DNA from: Rhodobacterales bacterium
Lineage (GTDB): Bacteria; Pseudomonadota; Alphaproteobacteria; Rhodobacterales; Rhodobacteraceae
NCBI GenBank assembly: GCA_021155205.1
Contig: JAJNPS010000028.1
Span: 1 to 64,000 of the forward strand
Length of the DNA stretch: 64,000 bases
Direction: 5' to 3'
In this document: positions 7,590 through 16,587 of the stretch, in pieces
How positions within the stretch are numbered: the first letter of the stretch is position 1
How the letters are laid out: each line of letters begins with the position of its first letter
Notes under the pieces: generated by a model
What the model was told of the DNA's origin: nothing
Seen by the model: only the letters and a program-made list of their open reading frames with translations
The model's database searches: none
Made by a program: the position numbers and the translations under genes

Positions 7590-8807
7590 ATGAAACATCT
7601 GCAGACCCTGACCGTCTCGGCCATGCTCTTGGGCGGGACCGCGCTGTCGGCACAAGCGCAAGAGCTGAAATTCATCATGTGCGGCGGCGAGGTGCGCCCT
7701 GCCGATCAGGTCGTGATCGACAAGTTCCAGGCCGACAATCCCGGCGTCACCGTTGCGATGGAGGCGGTTCCATGGGGCACATGTCAGGACAAGTCGCTGA
7801 CCCTGGCGGCCGCCGGTGATCCCGTCGCGGTCGCCTATATGGGGTCGCGCACGCTGAAGCAGCTGTCGTCCAATGACCTGATCGTGCCCGCGCAGATCAC
7901 GCCCGAGATGGAGGCGCTGTATCAGCCGGGCGTCTTGAAAACCGTATCGGATGGCGGCAAGTACTGGGGCTATCCGCACGCCTTTTCGACCAAGGCGCTG
8001 TACATCAACTGCGATGTCGTCAAGGCGGCGGGGATGGAATGTGTCGGCCCCAAGACCTGGGACGAGATGAAGGCGATGGCCAAGGGCATCAAGGAAGGCG
8101 CAGGCGTTGCGGGCATCGGCATCGCCGGCAAGGACTTTGACAACACGATGCACATGTTCCTGGATTTCCTTTATTCCAACGGCGGCTCGGTGCTGAATGC
8201 CGATACCGGCGAGGTGACGCTGGACAGCCCGGAGACGCGCGAAACCCTGCAGCTTTATGCGGACCTCTTGCCCTACATGCAGGAAGGCCCGACGGCCTGG
8301 GAACGCGACCAGATGAAAGATCTGTTCAACGATGGCAAGCTGGGGATGTATGTCAACGGGCCCTGGGGCAAGGGCCAGCACAAGCCGGAAATCAACCAGC
8401 TGATCGTGCCGGTACCGGCAGGCCCGTCAGGCGTGTCGGGGACCATCCTGATCACCGACAGCATTGTCGTCTTCAAGCAGAAGGATCCGGCGGTGGAGGC
8501 TGCGGCCCAGAAACTCGCTGCGGCCCTGACATCGGGCGAGGCGCAGTATGACCTCGACAAGTCCTGGGGGCTGACGCCGATCCTGCAGTATGACAAGGCC
8601 GGTGTTGCGGCGCCCTATTATGTCGGGGACGAATTCTGGCAGATCTTCGTGAACGGCATCAGCACCGGCGGGCCGGAGCCGCTGGTAACGGATTTCAAAT
8701 CGCTGCAAGGCGTGTTCACCACGATGATCCAGGGCGTCCTGCTGGGTGAGGGTGATGTCGACACACTTGTCACCGAGGCCGCCGCCTCGCTGGCCGAAAT
8801 CAAGTGA
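7590..8807 (+). CDS. Periplasmic sugar-binding protein of the ABC transporter
   Basis: The 405-residue solute-binding protein (family 1) starts with a classical signal peptide (MKHLQTLTVSAMLLGGTALS, cleavage after AQA) and continues ELKFIMCGGEVRPADQ. It has the two-lobe binding-protein pattern with WDEMKAMAKGIKEGAGVAG, the NGGSVLNADTGEVTLDSPE segment typical of this family, and GKLGMYVNGPWG. Two Cys residues in CDVVKAAGMEC could form a disulfide. It captures the imported amino sugar or oligosaccharide and gives it to the two permeases upstream. A strong stem-loop follows, fitting the usual over-production of the binding protein relative to the other subunits. Confidence 0.93.
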   Translation: MKHLQTLTVSAMLLGGTALSAQAQELKFIMCGGEVRPADQVVIDKFQADNPGVTVAMEAVPWGTCQDKSLTLAAAGDPVAVAYMGSRTLKQLSSNDLIVPAQITPEMEALYQPGVLKTVSDGGKYWGYPHAFSTKALYINCDVVKAAGMECVGPKTWDEMKAMAKGIKEGAGVAGIGIAGKDFDNTMHMFLDFLYSNGGSVLNADTGEVTLDSPETRETLQLYADLLPYMQEGPTAWERDQMKDLFNDGKLGMYVNGPWGKGQHKPEINQLIVPVPAGPSGVSGTILITDSIVVFKQKDPAVEAAAQKLAAALTSGEAQYDLDKSWGLTPILQYDKAGVAAPYYVGDEFWQIFVNGISTGGPEPLVTDFKSLQGVFTTMIQGVLLGEGDVDTLVTEAAASLAEIK

Positions 8808-8813
8808 CCTCGC

Positions 8814-8853
8814 CGGGCGGGCGACCGTTTCGGTTGCCCGCCCGCCGTCTTTT
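8814..8853 (+). terminator. Stem-loop with T-run after the binding-protein gene
   Basis: A 14-bp stem (8814-8827 against 8831-8844, one G-T wobble) with a 3-nt loop is followed by CCGTC and TTTT (8850-8853). Because the ATPase gene lies downstream in the same direction, this is likely a partial terminator or an mRNA-stabilising hairpin rather than the end of the operon. Confidence 0.7.
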
Positions 8854-8873
8854 GTCCGTCTGCCGGAGACACC

Positions 8874-9971
8874 ATGGCCACGCTTGATCTGCAGAACGTC
8901 ACCAAATCCTTCGGGTCGGCACATGTGCTGCACGGCATCGACCTTGCCATCCGCGACAAGGAGTTCGTGGTCTTTGTCGGTCCGTCGGGCTGCGGCAAGT
9001 CCACGCTCTTGCGCATCATCGCGGGGCTGGAAGAGGCGACATCGGGGCGCATCGTGATCGAAGGACGCGATGTCAGCCGCGAGGCGCCGGTGGATCGCGG
9101 CATTGCCATGGTATTCCAGTCCTATGCGCTTTATCCCCACCTGACGGTGTTTGAGAACATCGCCTTTCCCCTGCGCGTCGCCAGATTGCCCGAGGCCGAG
9201 GTCGCGGCAAAGGTCGGGCGTGCGGCAGACATCCTGCAACTGACCGACAAGCTGCATCTGAAACCGGGGCAACTGTCCGGCGGACAGCGCCAGCGCGTTG
9301 CCATCGGGCGGTCGATCGTTCGTAACCCCAAGGTGTTCCTGTTCGACGAGCCGTTGTCGAACCTTGATGCGGCCCTGCGCGGCGACATGCGGGTGGAACT
9401 GAGCCAGTTGCACCGCGACCTTGCCGCCACAATGGTCTATGTCACCCATGACCAGGTCGAGGCGATGACGATGGCGCACCGGATTGTCGTTCTGAACGCA
9501 GGCCGGGTCGAACAGTTCGGCACGCCGATGGAGCTTTATCATCACCCGGCAACGCGGTTTGTCGCGACCTTTATCGGCCAGCCGAACATGAACCTGTTGC
9601 CCGCGAAAGTGCTGGGGGCGGATGCCAGCGGCCTGATGGTCGAGTTCCACGGCGGTCATCGCATGGCGCTGCCGGTGGATGCGTCGTCAGCCAAGGCGGG
9701 CGACGTTGTGGAGGTCGGGATACGCCCCGAAAACGCGCGACCGGGCGCGGGCCTGTCGATGAAGGTCCGGGTGCTGGAGCGGCTGGGCGGGGTGGCGATC
9801 ACCTATGGCCTGATGGCGGATGGCCAGCGGTTCTGCGCAGCCCTTCCCGGTGATACGCAAGTCGCCGAGGGCGAGACGATCGGGATCGAGGTCACGCCCG
9901 CCGACGCCCACGTCTTTGATGCAAACGGCAGGGTCATGCAGCGCCGCATGGCCCCGGGCCTTGCCGCCTGA
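8874..9971 (+). CDS. Sugar ABC transporter ATP-binding protein, UgpC/MalK-type
   Basis: The 365-residue ATPase powers the importer. Walker A is GPSGCGKST (about residues 38-46), the Q-loop is VFQSYALYPH, the signature is LSGGQRQRVA, Walker B is VFLFDEPLSNLDA, and the H-loop is VTHDQVEAM. A MalK-like C-terminal TOBE/OB domain of about 125 residues follows, used in other family members for regulation and shared use by several importers. It lies 66 bp after the binding-protein gene, past the 8814 hairpin, and ends 11 bp before the oxidoreductase gene, so it stays in the operon. Confidence 0.93.
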   Translation: MATLDLQNVTKSFGSAHVLHGIDLAIRDKEFVVFVGPSGCGKSTLLRIIAGLEEATSGRIVIEGRDVSREAPVDRGIAMVFQSYALYPHLTVFENIAFPLRVARLPEAEVAAKVGRAADILQLTDKLHLKPGQLSGGQRQRVAIGRSIVRNPKVFLFDEPLSNLDAALRGDMRVELSQLHRDLAATMVYVTHDQVEAMTMAHRIVVLNAGRVEQFGTPMELYHHPATRFVATFIGQPNMNLLPAKVLGADASGLMVEFHGGHRMALPVDASSAKAGDVVEVGIRPENARPGAGLSMKVRVLERLGGVAITYGLMADGQRFCAALPGDTQVAEGETIGIEVTPADAHVFDANGRVMQRRMAPGLAA

Positions 9972-9982
9972 AGGAGAATTTG

Positions 9983-11125
9983 ATGCGGATCGTCACGGCG
10001 GGCATGGGTCTGCGCGCGGGCCACGTTCTGAACACGCTGACAACCGCGATGCCCGAGGCAAGGGTGGTGGGCTTCTACGACCCGCAGCCGACGCATCTGG
10101 AGATGATCGGCACCGACACGCCCCGCTATCCGTCGGTCGAGGCGATGCTGTCGGATGCGAGGCCCGACCTTTACTGCGTCTTTTCGCCGAACGTCTATCA
10201 CCTGGACCAGATCCGGCTGGGGCTGGAGGCAGGGGTGCAGGTCTTTACCGAAAAACCGGTGGTGATCTCCATCGCCGAGACGCTGGAACTGGCGCGGTTG
10301 CTGGCCCGGCATGGCGGGGTCAACCGCGCGATGGTGGGGCTGGTGCTGCGCTATTCGCAGCACATGGTGGACTTGCGGGCGGCGATGGCGGCGGGGCAAC
10401 TGGGCCAGATCGTCAGCCTTGAGGCGAACGAGCATATCGCGCCCTATCACGGCGGGTTCTTCATGCGCGACTGGCGGCGGCGCGACAGTCTGGCGGGCGG
10501 GTTCATGCTGGAGAAATGCTGCCATGACCTTGATATCTACAACATGGTGACGGGGTCGCGGCCGTCAAAGGTGGCCAGCTTCGGCGGGCGGCGGTCTTTC
10601 CTGCCCCAGTTCGCGCCCGCGTCGAACGCCGAGGCCGAGATGTTCCACGTCAAGAAATCGGTCTGGGAAAGTACGGATGACCCGTTCCGCTCCGACGCCG
10701 ACATCATCGACTTTCAGACCGCGATCCTTGGCTATGAAAGCGGTGCCAGCCTGGCCTTTCACACCAACCTGAACGTGCCCGATGAACACCGGCGGTTCTG
10801 CATCATGGGCAGTCATGGCATGGCCGAGGGGGACTTCGTGCGCGGATACCTGCGCATCACGGCGCGCGACGGGCGGCGGGTGGCCGATCACGACTATACC
10901 CAAGGGGCGGCGACAAAAGGCGCGCATTACGGGGCCGATGCGATGATGTGTGCCGATATCGCGACCTATCTGCGGGGACAGGCGGCACGTCTGCCGGTGT
11001 CGATCCTGGACGCGATGGAGGCGGGGATGGCCGCCATGGCGCTGGATCAGGCGCGCGTCACGGGGCAGGTGGTCGATCTGACCGAGACCTGGGCCGAACT
11101 TGATGCCTTCGGGTTGCGGACATGA
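9983..11125 (+). CDS. Gfo/Idh/MocA-family NAD(P)-dependent oxidoreductase
   Basis: The 380-residue protein has the N-terminal Rossmann fold (start MRIVTAGMGLRAGHVLNTL, a variant of the usual GxGxxG dinucleotide loop) and the family marker VFTEKPV near residue 90. The C-terminal substrate domain carries EKCCHDLDIYNMVTG, the family's H-D-x-D helix. A perfect AAGGAG at 9971-9976 supports the ATG at 9983. The stop overlaps the next gene (ATGA). Members oxidise or epimerise sugars; a GH109-type glycosidase, which is built on the same fold, is another possibility in an amino-sugar operon. The exact reaction is unknown. Confidence 0.85.
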   Translation: MRIVTAGMGLRAGHVLNTLTTAMPEARVVGFYDPQPTHLEMIGTDTPRYPSVEAMLSDARPDLYCVFSPNVYHLDQIRLGLEAGVQVFTEKPVVISIAETLELARLLARHGGVNRAMVGLVLRYSQHMVDLRAAMAAGQLGQIVSLEANEHIAPYHGGFFMRDWRRRDSLAGGFMLEKCCHDLDIYNMVTGSRPSKVASFGGRRSFLPQFAPASNAEAEMFHVKKSVWESTDDPFRSDADIIDFQTAILGYESGASLAFHTNLNVPDEHRRFCIMGSHGMAEGDFVRGYLRITARDGRRVADHDYTQGAATKGAHYGADAMMCADIATYLRGQAARLPVSILDAMEAGMAAMALDQARVTGQVVDLTETWAELDAFGLRT

Positions 11126-12150
11126 CCGCCGGTCTGTCCGCCGGGGTGCATATGCGCGCCGAGATCGCCGAGGCGCCGGGCGTCTTTGCAGCAACGCTGC
11201 GCAATGCGGTTGATCCGGCGCGGCGCGACCGGATCGCCGCACTCCATCCCGATCACATGCGTGCGGTCTATACGATTGCGCGCGGGTCTTCCGATGCGGC
11301 AGCCAACATCCTGTCCTACGAGTTCATGCGCGAGACGGGCAAGCCGATGACCAGCCTGCCGCCGTCGATCTTTTCGGTGGGCCGGGGGGTGGACATGACC
11401 GGGTCGCTGTCGCTGATCGTGTCGCAATCGGGGGGCAGCGACGATCTGGTGCGATCCGCCCATGGCATCCGGGATGCCGGGGGGCGGGTGATCGGCCTGA
11501 TCAACGTCGCAGGATCGCCGGTATCGGCGGCCTGCGATCTGGTGCTGCCGCTGGGGGCGGGGCCGGAACGCGCGGTGCCCGCGACCAAATCCGTCGTGGG
11601 CGCGGTCGCGGCGGGCATGGCGCTGCTGGGCGCGATGCGGCCGGGATATGCGCAACGCGCCGCGGCATCTGCGATGGCGGTCCACAAGCTGACCGGCATC
11701 CAGCATCCCCGGCAGCGGGCACTCGTGGCGGTCCTGCTGAGGGCGCGGCATGTCTTTGTGATCGGGCGCGACACGGGCTATGGCGCAGCACAGGAACTGG
11801 CGCTGAAGCTGAAGGAATGCTGTGCGCTGCATGCCGAAGCCTATTCCAGTTCCGAAGTGCTGCACGGGCCGCTGCAACTGGTGACGAATCCATTGCTGAT
11901 CCTTATGCTCGATACCGACCAGCCCGATGTGCAACCCAGCCTCGATACCGCCGAGGCGCGGTTTCGGGCTGCGGGCGGGACGGTGTTCCGTCTGCGGCCT
12001 TCGGATGCGGGCGCCACGGGCCTGACCCCGGCGGCGGCGGCGGCGGCATTGCTGTGCCTGACCTATCCCTTGGCACTGGAAACGGCGCTCGCGCTCGGGC
12101 ATGACCCGGATGCACCGGCCACCCTGTCGAAAGTGACGCAGACAACATGA
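11122..12150 (+). CDS. SIS-domain glucosamine-6-phosphate deaminase-like protein (NagB-II type)
   Basis: The 342 residues hold two sugar-isomerase (SIS) domains resembling the isomerase half of GlmS without the glutaminase part, as in NagB-II deaminases that turn GlcN-6-P into Fru-6-P and ammonia. Visible motifs are ARGSSDAAANILSYEF, VSQSGGSDDLV (phosphosugar loop), VGAVAAGMALL, the second-domain FVIGRDTGYGAAQELALKLKE and AYSSSEVLHGPLQLV with the conserved E and H. Start and stop overlap both neighbours (ATGA), so it is tightly coupled. GlmS-like aminotransferase activity without glutaminase is unlikely. Confidence 0.85.
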   Translation: MTAGLSAGVHMRAEIAEAPGVFAATLRNAVDPARRDRIAALHPDHMRAVYTIARGSSDAAANILSYEFMRETGKPMTSLPPSIFSVGRGVDMTGSLSLIVSQSGGSDDLVRSAHGIRDAGGRVIGLINVAGSPVSAACDLVLPLGAGPERAVPATKSVVGAVAAGMALLGAMRPGYAQRAAASAMAVHKLTGIQHPRQRALVAVLLRARHVFVIGRDTGYGAAQELALKLKECCALHAEAYSSSEVLHGPLQLVTNPLLILMLDTDQPDVQPSLDTAEARFRAAGGTVFRLRPSDAGATGLTPAAAAAALLCLTYPLALETALALGHDPDAPATLSKVTQTT

Positions 12151-13199
12151 CCCCGGACCTGTACCGACATGCCACCTGGCGCGAAATCAATGCGCAACCC
12201 GGCATCTGGCGGGACTGGGGGGCAGCACTCGACATCGCCTTATTGCGCGCATGGGTTGCGGCTCTGGACGTGACAGAGGTGTGGTTCTGCGGTGCGGGGT
12301 CTTCGGCCTATATCGGCGACATCCTGGCGGCGACGCTTCAAGGCGGATCGCGCCGGGTGCGCGCGGTCCCCACGACCGACCTTGTCAGCCGGCCCGGGGC
12401 CTATCTTGATGGCGCGGCCAGGCTGGTCGTCAGTTTTGGCCGGTCGGGCAATTCGGCGGAAACCATCGGCACGCTGGATGCGCTGGATGCGCTGGCGCCG
12501 CACTGGCCGCGTCTGAACATCACCTGCAATGCCACCTCGGCGCTGGCAACGCGGGCCGGCAAGACGGTGATCCTGCCCGGGGCGACGCATGACGCGGGCT
12601 TTGCCATGACATCCAGCCTGACGACCATGCTGCTGACTGCGCTGGCGATTTTCGACGGGACAGTTGCGCCGGGGCCCTGGTTTGCATTGGCCGATGCGGC
12701 CGAGATTGCGATGCCGGGTTTTGTGTCCCATGCACTGACTGCCCGCTGCCCCGAACGCGCGGTCTTTGTCGGCGCGGGTCCGCTGGCCTTTGCCGCGCGC
12801 GAGGCGGCGCTGAAGGTGATGGAGCTGTCAGCGGGGCAGATCCCGGCCCTGTGGGACAGCACGCTGGGGTTCCGGCACGGGCCGAAAAGCTTTGTGCGCG
12901 GGGCGACGGACATCTGGGTGTTCACCTGTGCCGATCCCCATGCGGCGCGCTATGACACTGATCTTGTAGCGGAACTGCGCGCGCAGTTTCCGGGCTCGGC
13001 GATCACTGCGGTCGGGCCGGATGGGGACATCGACGTGCCGACAGATGGATGGAGCGTCGTCCTGCCGGTCGTGCTGGCGCAGATGCTGGCGGTGGTCTGG
13101 TCGGACGGTCTGGGCCTGCCCGTCGATGACCCGTTTGCGGGAACGGGCACGCTCAGCCGCGTCGTCTCGGGCGTCAGGCTTTACCCGGTGACGCCGTGA
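12147..13199 (+). CDS. agaS: AgaS-type SIS protein, galactosamine-6-phosphate deaminase/isomerase
   Basis: This is a second SIS-domain protein (350 residues) of the AgaS type, shown in Shewanella and E. coli to deaminate and isomerise galactosamine-6-P to tagatose-6-P. Motifs: VWFCGAGSSAYIGD, VSFGRSGNSAETIGTLD, CNATSALA, and the AgaS-typical LKVMELSAGQIPALWDSTLG followed by FRHGPKSFV. Having both a NagB-II-like and an AgaS-like gene suggests GlcNAc and GalNAc are both degraded. It overlaps the upstream deaminase and the downstream kinase by four bases each. Confidence 0.85.
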   Translation: MTPDLYRHATWREINAQPGIWRDWGAALDIALLRAWVAALDVTEVWFCGAGSSAYIGDILAATLQGGSRRVRAVPTTDLVSRPGAYLDGAARLVVSFGRSGNSAETIGTLDALDALAPHWPRLNITCNATSALATRAGKTVILPGATHDAGFAMTSSLTTMLLTALAIFDGTVAPGPWFALADAAEIAMPGFVSHALTARCPERAVFVGAGPLAFAAREAALKVMELSAGQIPALWDSTLGFRHGPKSFVRGATDIWVFTCADPHAARYDTDLVAELRAQFPGSAITAVGPDGDIDVPTDGWSVVLPVVLAQMLAVVWSDGLGLPVDDPFAGTGTLSRVVSGVRLYPVTP

Positions 13200-14107
13200 T
13201 CGCCGTCGGCATCGACCTCGGCGGCACCAAAATCGAGGCGCAGATTTTCGACGCTGACTGGACCCGCGTGGCACAGCGCCGCATCGACACGCCGCGCGAC
13301 TATCCGGGCCTGGTGGCAGCGATGGCCGACCAGATCGCCTGGGCGGGGGCGCAGGGTGGGCCGCGCCTTCCGGTCGGGATTGCGGCGGCGGGACTGGTCA
13401 ATCCCGCAACGGGGCTTGCCCTGACGGCCAACCTTGCCGCCACCGGCCATCCGTTCCCCGCCGATATCGCCGCTACCGCAGGGCGGCGCGTCACCTATGT
13501 CAATGACTGCCGCGCGCTGACTCTGTCCGAAGCGATCTTTGGCGCGGCGCGGAGCCTGTCGCCTGCGGTCGGGCTGATCCTCGGCACCGGCATCGGCGGC
13601 GGCGTCGCGGTCGAGGGGCGGCTGGTCGAGGGGCCGGCGACGCTGGGGGGGGAGTTCGGACACTTTGCCATCGCCGCCGCGCCGGTCGTGGCCCATGGCC
13701 TGCCCATCGTCACCTGCGGTTGCGGGCGGCCGGGTTGCACCGAGACGCTGATCGCGGGTCCGGGGCTGGAACGGCTGACGCGACATCTGACGGGACAGAC
13801 CCTGACCGCGCCTGCCATCACTGCGGAATGGCGTGATGATCCCGACCTCATCCGCGTGCGCGCCGTCTGGGGCGAACTGGTGGCAGAGATGTTGAAAACC
13901 ATCGTCTTTGTCATCGACCCTGCCTGCATCGTCATCGGCGGCGGCATGTCCCGCGCCCCCGGCCTGACCGATGACCTGACCGAGGCCTTGCGCGCGATCC
14001 AGTTGCCGGGATTTGCGGTCCCCGACATCCGCATTGCCCAAGGCGGCGATGCCAGCGGCGCGCGCGGTGCCGCCTATGCCGCCTGGCAGGACGAACACCA
14101 TGGCTGA
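13196..14107 (+). CDS. ROK-family N-acetylhexosamine kinase (NagK/AgaK-like)
   Basis: The 303-residue sugar kinase starts at a GTG overlapping the agaS stop. It has the ROK phosphate loop (AVGIDLGGTKIEAQIF), the catalytic Asp in YVNDCRALTLSEAIFG, GTGIGGGVAVEG, and the zinc site CGCGRPGCTETLIAGPGLER with four conserved Cys positions. It would phosphorylate GlcNAc or GalNAc entering unphosphorylated through the ABC importer, which is needed because no PTS component is present. The gene overlaps the GatZ-like gene by 8 bases. Which epimer is preferred cannot be read from sequence. Confidence 0.9.
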   Translation: MIAVGIDLGGTKIEAQIFDADWTRVAQRRIDTPRDYPGLVAAMADQIAWAGAQGGPRLPVGIAAAGLVNPATGLALTANLAATGHPFPADIAATAGRRVTYVNDCRALTLSEAIFGAARSLSPAVGLILGTGIGGGVAVEGRLVEGPATLGGEFGHFAIAAAPVVAHGLPIVTCGCGRPGCTETLIAGPGLERLTRHLTGQTLTAPAITAEWRDDPDLIRVRAVWGELVAEMLKTIVFVIDPACIVIGGGMSRAPGLTDDLTEALRAIQLPGFAVPDIRIAQGGDASGARGAAYAAWQDEHHG

Positions 14108-15398
14108 AACCTTGCGCGACCTCATCCGGCGCAACCGGGCGGGCGAAAGCGTCGCCATCACGTCGGTCTGTTCGGCCCATCGGGATGTCTTGCGGGCCAG
14201 CCTGATGCTGGCACGGGATCTGGCCCAGCCCCTTGTGATCGAGGCGACCAGCAACCAGGTCAACCAGGACGGCGGCTATACCGGCCAGCGGCCGGCGGAT
14301 TTCATTGCCACGGTGCGACGGCTGGCGGCGAAGGTCGGCCTGCCCCCGGCGCATCTGATCTTTGGCGGCGATCACCTTGGCCCGCAGGTCTGGCGCGCCG
14401 GATCAGCGGAGGCCGCGATGGCCAAGGCCCGCGTGATGATCGCGGAATATGCGCAGGCCGGGTTCACCAAGATCCATCTCGACTGTTCAGAAGGCTGCGC
14501 GGGCGAGCCTGCTCAACTGGGCGACGCCGTCACCGCCGCGCGTGCCGCAGACCTGGCCGCGGTTGCGCTCAACGCCGCCCCCGACCCTGCGGCACTGCTG
14601 TTTGTCATCGGCACCGAGGTTCCCCCTCCCGGCGGCGCGCGCGCGGACGAGGGCGGCGAGATTGCGGCCACGACGCCTGCCTCGGCGCGGGCGACGCTGG
14701 CGGCCCATGCCCGGGCCTTTCACGCGGCGGGGATCGCTGCGGCCATGCCGCAGATCGGTGGGCTGGTGGTCCAGCCGGGCGTGGAATTTTCCCCGATGCA
14801 TGTCCACGCCCTGCCGATGGCGCGTGATCCCGGATTGGCGGCGGTCCTGAAGGACTGGCCCGGAGTGTGTCTGGAGGCGCATTCCACCGATTACCAGCCG
14901 CCGCAGGTATTTCCGCGTCTTGCCGAACTGGGGTTCGCATTCCTGAAGGTGGGGCCTGCGCTGACCTTTGCCTATCGTCGTGCGATCTATGGCCTGGATG
15001 CCCTGGCGGGGCAGATGGGCTGGCGCGACGGCCCGGCGGTGCCGCTGGTGATGGAGGCGCTGATGCTGGACGCGCCGGGACACTGGCAGGGGCATTACCA
15101 TTCCGGCAGCGGCGACTTGAAGGTGCAACGTCATTTCGGGCTGGCCGACCGCATCCGGTATTACTGGCCAAGGCCCGAGGCCGTGGCGGCGATCGACGCG
15201 CTGATAACGGGACTGTCGGCGCGTGACTTGCCGGACCCGATGCTGGCCCAGGTCTTTGTGCCGGACGTGATTGCCGCTGCACGCGCGATGGGCGGGGCAA
15301 TGCCGCAGGCGCTGGTCCTGGCGGAAGTCCAGTCGACGCTGCGCCCGTATTTCTGGTTTGCATCCGGCAACGTTCCCCGGCAAGGAGCGCAATCATGA
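14100..15398 (+). CDS. GatZ/KbaZ/AgaZ-family protein of tagatose phosphate metabolism
   Basis: The 432-residue protein starts at the ATG at 14100 inside the kinase 3' end. It matches the GatZ/KbaZ family: VCSAHRDVLRASLMLA, VIEATSNQVNQDGGYTG, HLIFGGDHLGPQVW, GFTKIHLDCSEGCAG, QIGGLVVQPGVEF and HYHSGSGDLKVQRHFGLADR. In enterobacteria this is the non-catalytic partner of tagatose-1,6-bisphosphate aldolase; in GalNAc regulon reconstructions AgaZ is annotated as a tagatose-6-phosphate kinase. No GatY/KbaY aldolase gene is in the operon, which favours a role independent of that partner or an aldolase encoded elsewhere. Confidence 0.85.
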   Translation: MAETLRDLIRRNRAGESVAITSVCSAHRDVLRASLMLARDLAQPLVIEATSNQVNQDGGYTGQRPADFIATVRRLAAKVGLPPAHLIFGGDHLGPQVWRAGSAEAAMAKARVMIAEYAQAGFTKIHLDCSEGCAGEPAQLGDAVTAARAADLAAVALNAAPDPAALLFVIGTEVPPPGGARADEGGEIAATTPASARATLAAHARAFHAAGIAAAMPQIGGLVVQPGVEFSPMHVHALPMARDPGLAAVLKDWPGVCLEAHSTDYQPPQVFPRLAELGFAFLKVGPALTFAYRRAIYGLDALAGQMGWRDGPAVPLVMEALMLDAPGHWQGHYHSGSGDLKVQRHFGLADRIRYYWPRPEAVAAIDALITGLSARDLPDPMLAQVFVPDVIAAARAMGGAMPQALVLAEVQSTLRPYFWFASGNVPRQGAQS

Positions 15399-16540
15399 TG
15401 CAGAACCCCGCGCGCCTTTGGCTTTGCCCCGATCAGATCTTTGATGGTGCCGCCCTGCGAGGCGGAATGGCGCTAGCAGTGTCGGGTGGCGTGGTCGAGG
15501 CTTTGGTGCCGGTTTCGGCACTGCCGCCGAAAGCGCATCGCGAACGGCTGCGCGGGACCGTGACGGCAGGGTTTCTGGACCTTCAGGTCAATGGCGGGGG
15601 CGGAGCGTTCTTCAACGCGGCGCCCGCGCCTGACACCGTTCGTTCCATCGCTGCGGCACATCGCCGGTTCGGCACCGTCGGCATCCTGCCTACCGTGATA
15701 ACTGACGCGCCCGAGGTGCTGGACCGTGCGGTTGGGGCAATGTTTTCGGTCTGGGGTGCGCCAGGAATTCTGGGGCTGCATATCGAGGGGCCGCACATTT
15801 CGGTGGCACGCCGCGGGACGCATGCGGAACGATTCATCCGGCCGCTGGATGACCGGACCATCGCCCATGTCGCGGCGTTGCGGAAAAACCGCATTCCGGT
15901 GATGATCACCCTTGCCCCCGAGGCGACGGTGCCCGGCCAGATCGCGGCACTCGCGGCGACGGGCGCGGTCGTGTCGATCGGGCACAGCGATACCGGCGCC
16001 GAGGCCGTGAGGGCGGCGCTTGCCGAGGGGGCAAGCTGTTTCACACATCTTTTCAATGCGATGTCGCCGCTGCTGAATCGTGCGCCGGGGGTGACGGGGG
16101 CCGCAATCAATTCGATCGCCTATGCCGGGATCATCTGCGACGGACATCACGTGGCCGACGAGGTTGTGGTCCTAGCGGTCCGCGCGCGTCCGGTGCCGGA
16201 CCGCATGTTCCTGGTGTCGGACGCGATGCCGACGGTCGGGGGACCGGACCATTTCGATCTCTATGGCCAGGAAATCCGGCTGGTCGGCGGCAGGCTGGTC
16301 AACGCGGCCGGGTCGCTGGCCGGGGCACATGTGACGATGGCGGAAAGTGTGACGCGGGCGATCAGGGTGCTGGGGCTGCCGGCGGAAACCGTGCTGAAAA
16401 TGGCCGTGACGGTCCCGGCACAGGTCATCGGGCAACCCGCGCTGTCGCGGCTTGAGGGGCGCGCCGTCCGCGATCTTCTGGTCCTGAGCGCGGACTGGGC
16501 GGTGACGGCGGATGTCGCCACGGCGCTGGACATTCCCTAG
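15395..16540 (+). CDS. nagA: N-acetylglucosamine-6-phosphate deacetylase
   Basis: The 381-residue amidohydrolase removes acetate from GlcNAc-6-P (possibly GalNAc-6-P), the step between the kinase and the deaminases of this operon. Hallmarks: TAGFLDLQVNGGGG, GLHIEGPHIS (metal-binding Glu), SIGHSDTGAEAVRAALAEGA, THLFNAMSPLLNR, and the catalytic Asp in FLVSDAMPTVGG. In many NagA proteins an F-N-G segment and His residues around EGP[HF] complete the site, in agreement here. The start is ATGATG behind AAGGAG and overlaps the upstream stop. It is the last gene of the operon, facing a minus-strand gene 47 bp away. Confidence 0.93.
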   Translation: MMQNPARLWLCPDQIFDGAALRGGMALAVSGGVVEALVPVSALPPKAHRERLRGTVTAGFLDLQVNGGGGAFFNAAPAPDTVRSIAAAHRRFGTVGILPTVITDAPEVLDRAVGAMFSVWGAPGILGLHIEGPHISVARRGTHAERFIRPLDDRTIAHVAALRKNRIPVMITLAPEATVPGQIAALAATGAVVSIGHSDTGAEAVRAALAEGASCFTHLFNAMSPLLNRAPGVTGAAINSIAYAGIICDGHHVADEVVVLAVRARPVPDRMFLVSDAMPTVGGPDHFDLYGQEIRLVGGRLVNAAGSLAGAHVTMAESVTRAIRVLGLPAETVLKMAVTVPAQVIGQPALSRLEGRAVRDLLVLSADWAVTADVATALDIP

Positions 16541-16587
16541 CCGGTTTTGTCCTTGCGGGCCCTGCGCAAGACGTAGCCTGATGGCGT

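Noticed and set aside
16552..16570. CTTGCG/CGCAAG hairpin after nagA as terminator
   Set aside because: Short stem, no T-run; may be chance between convergent genes.
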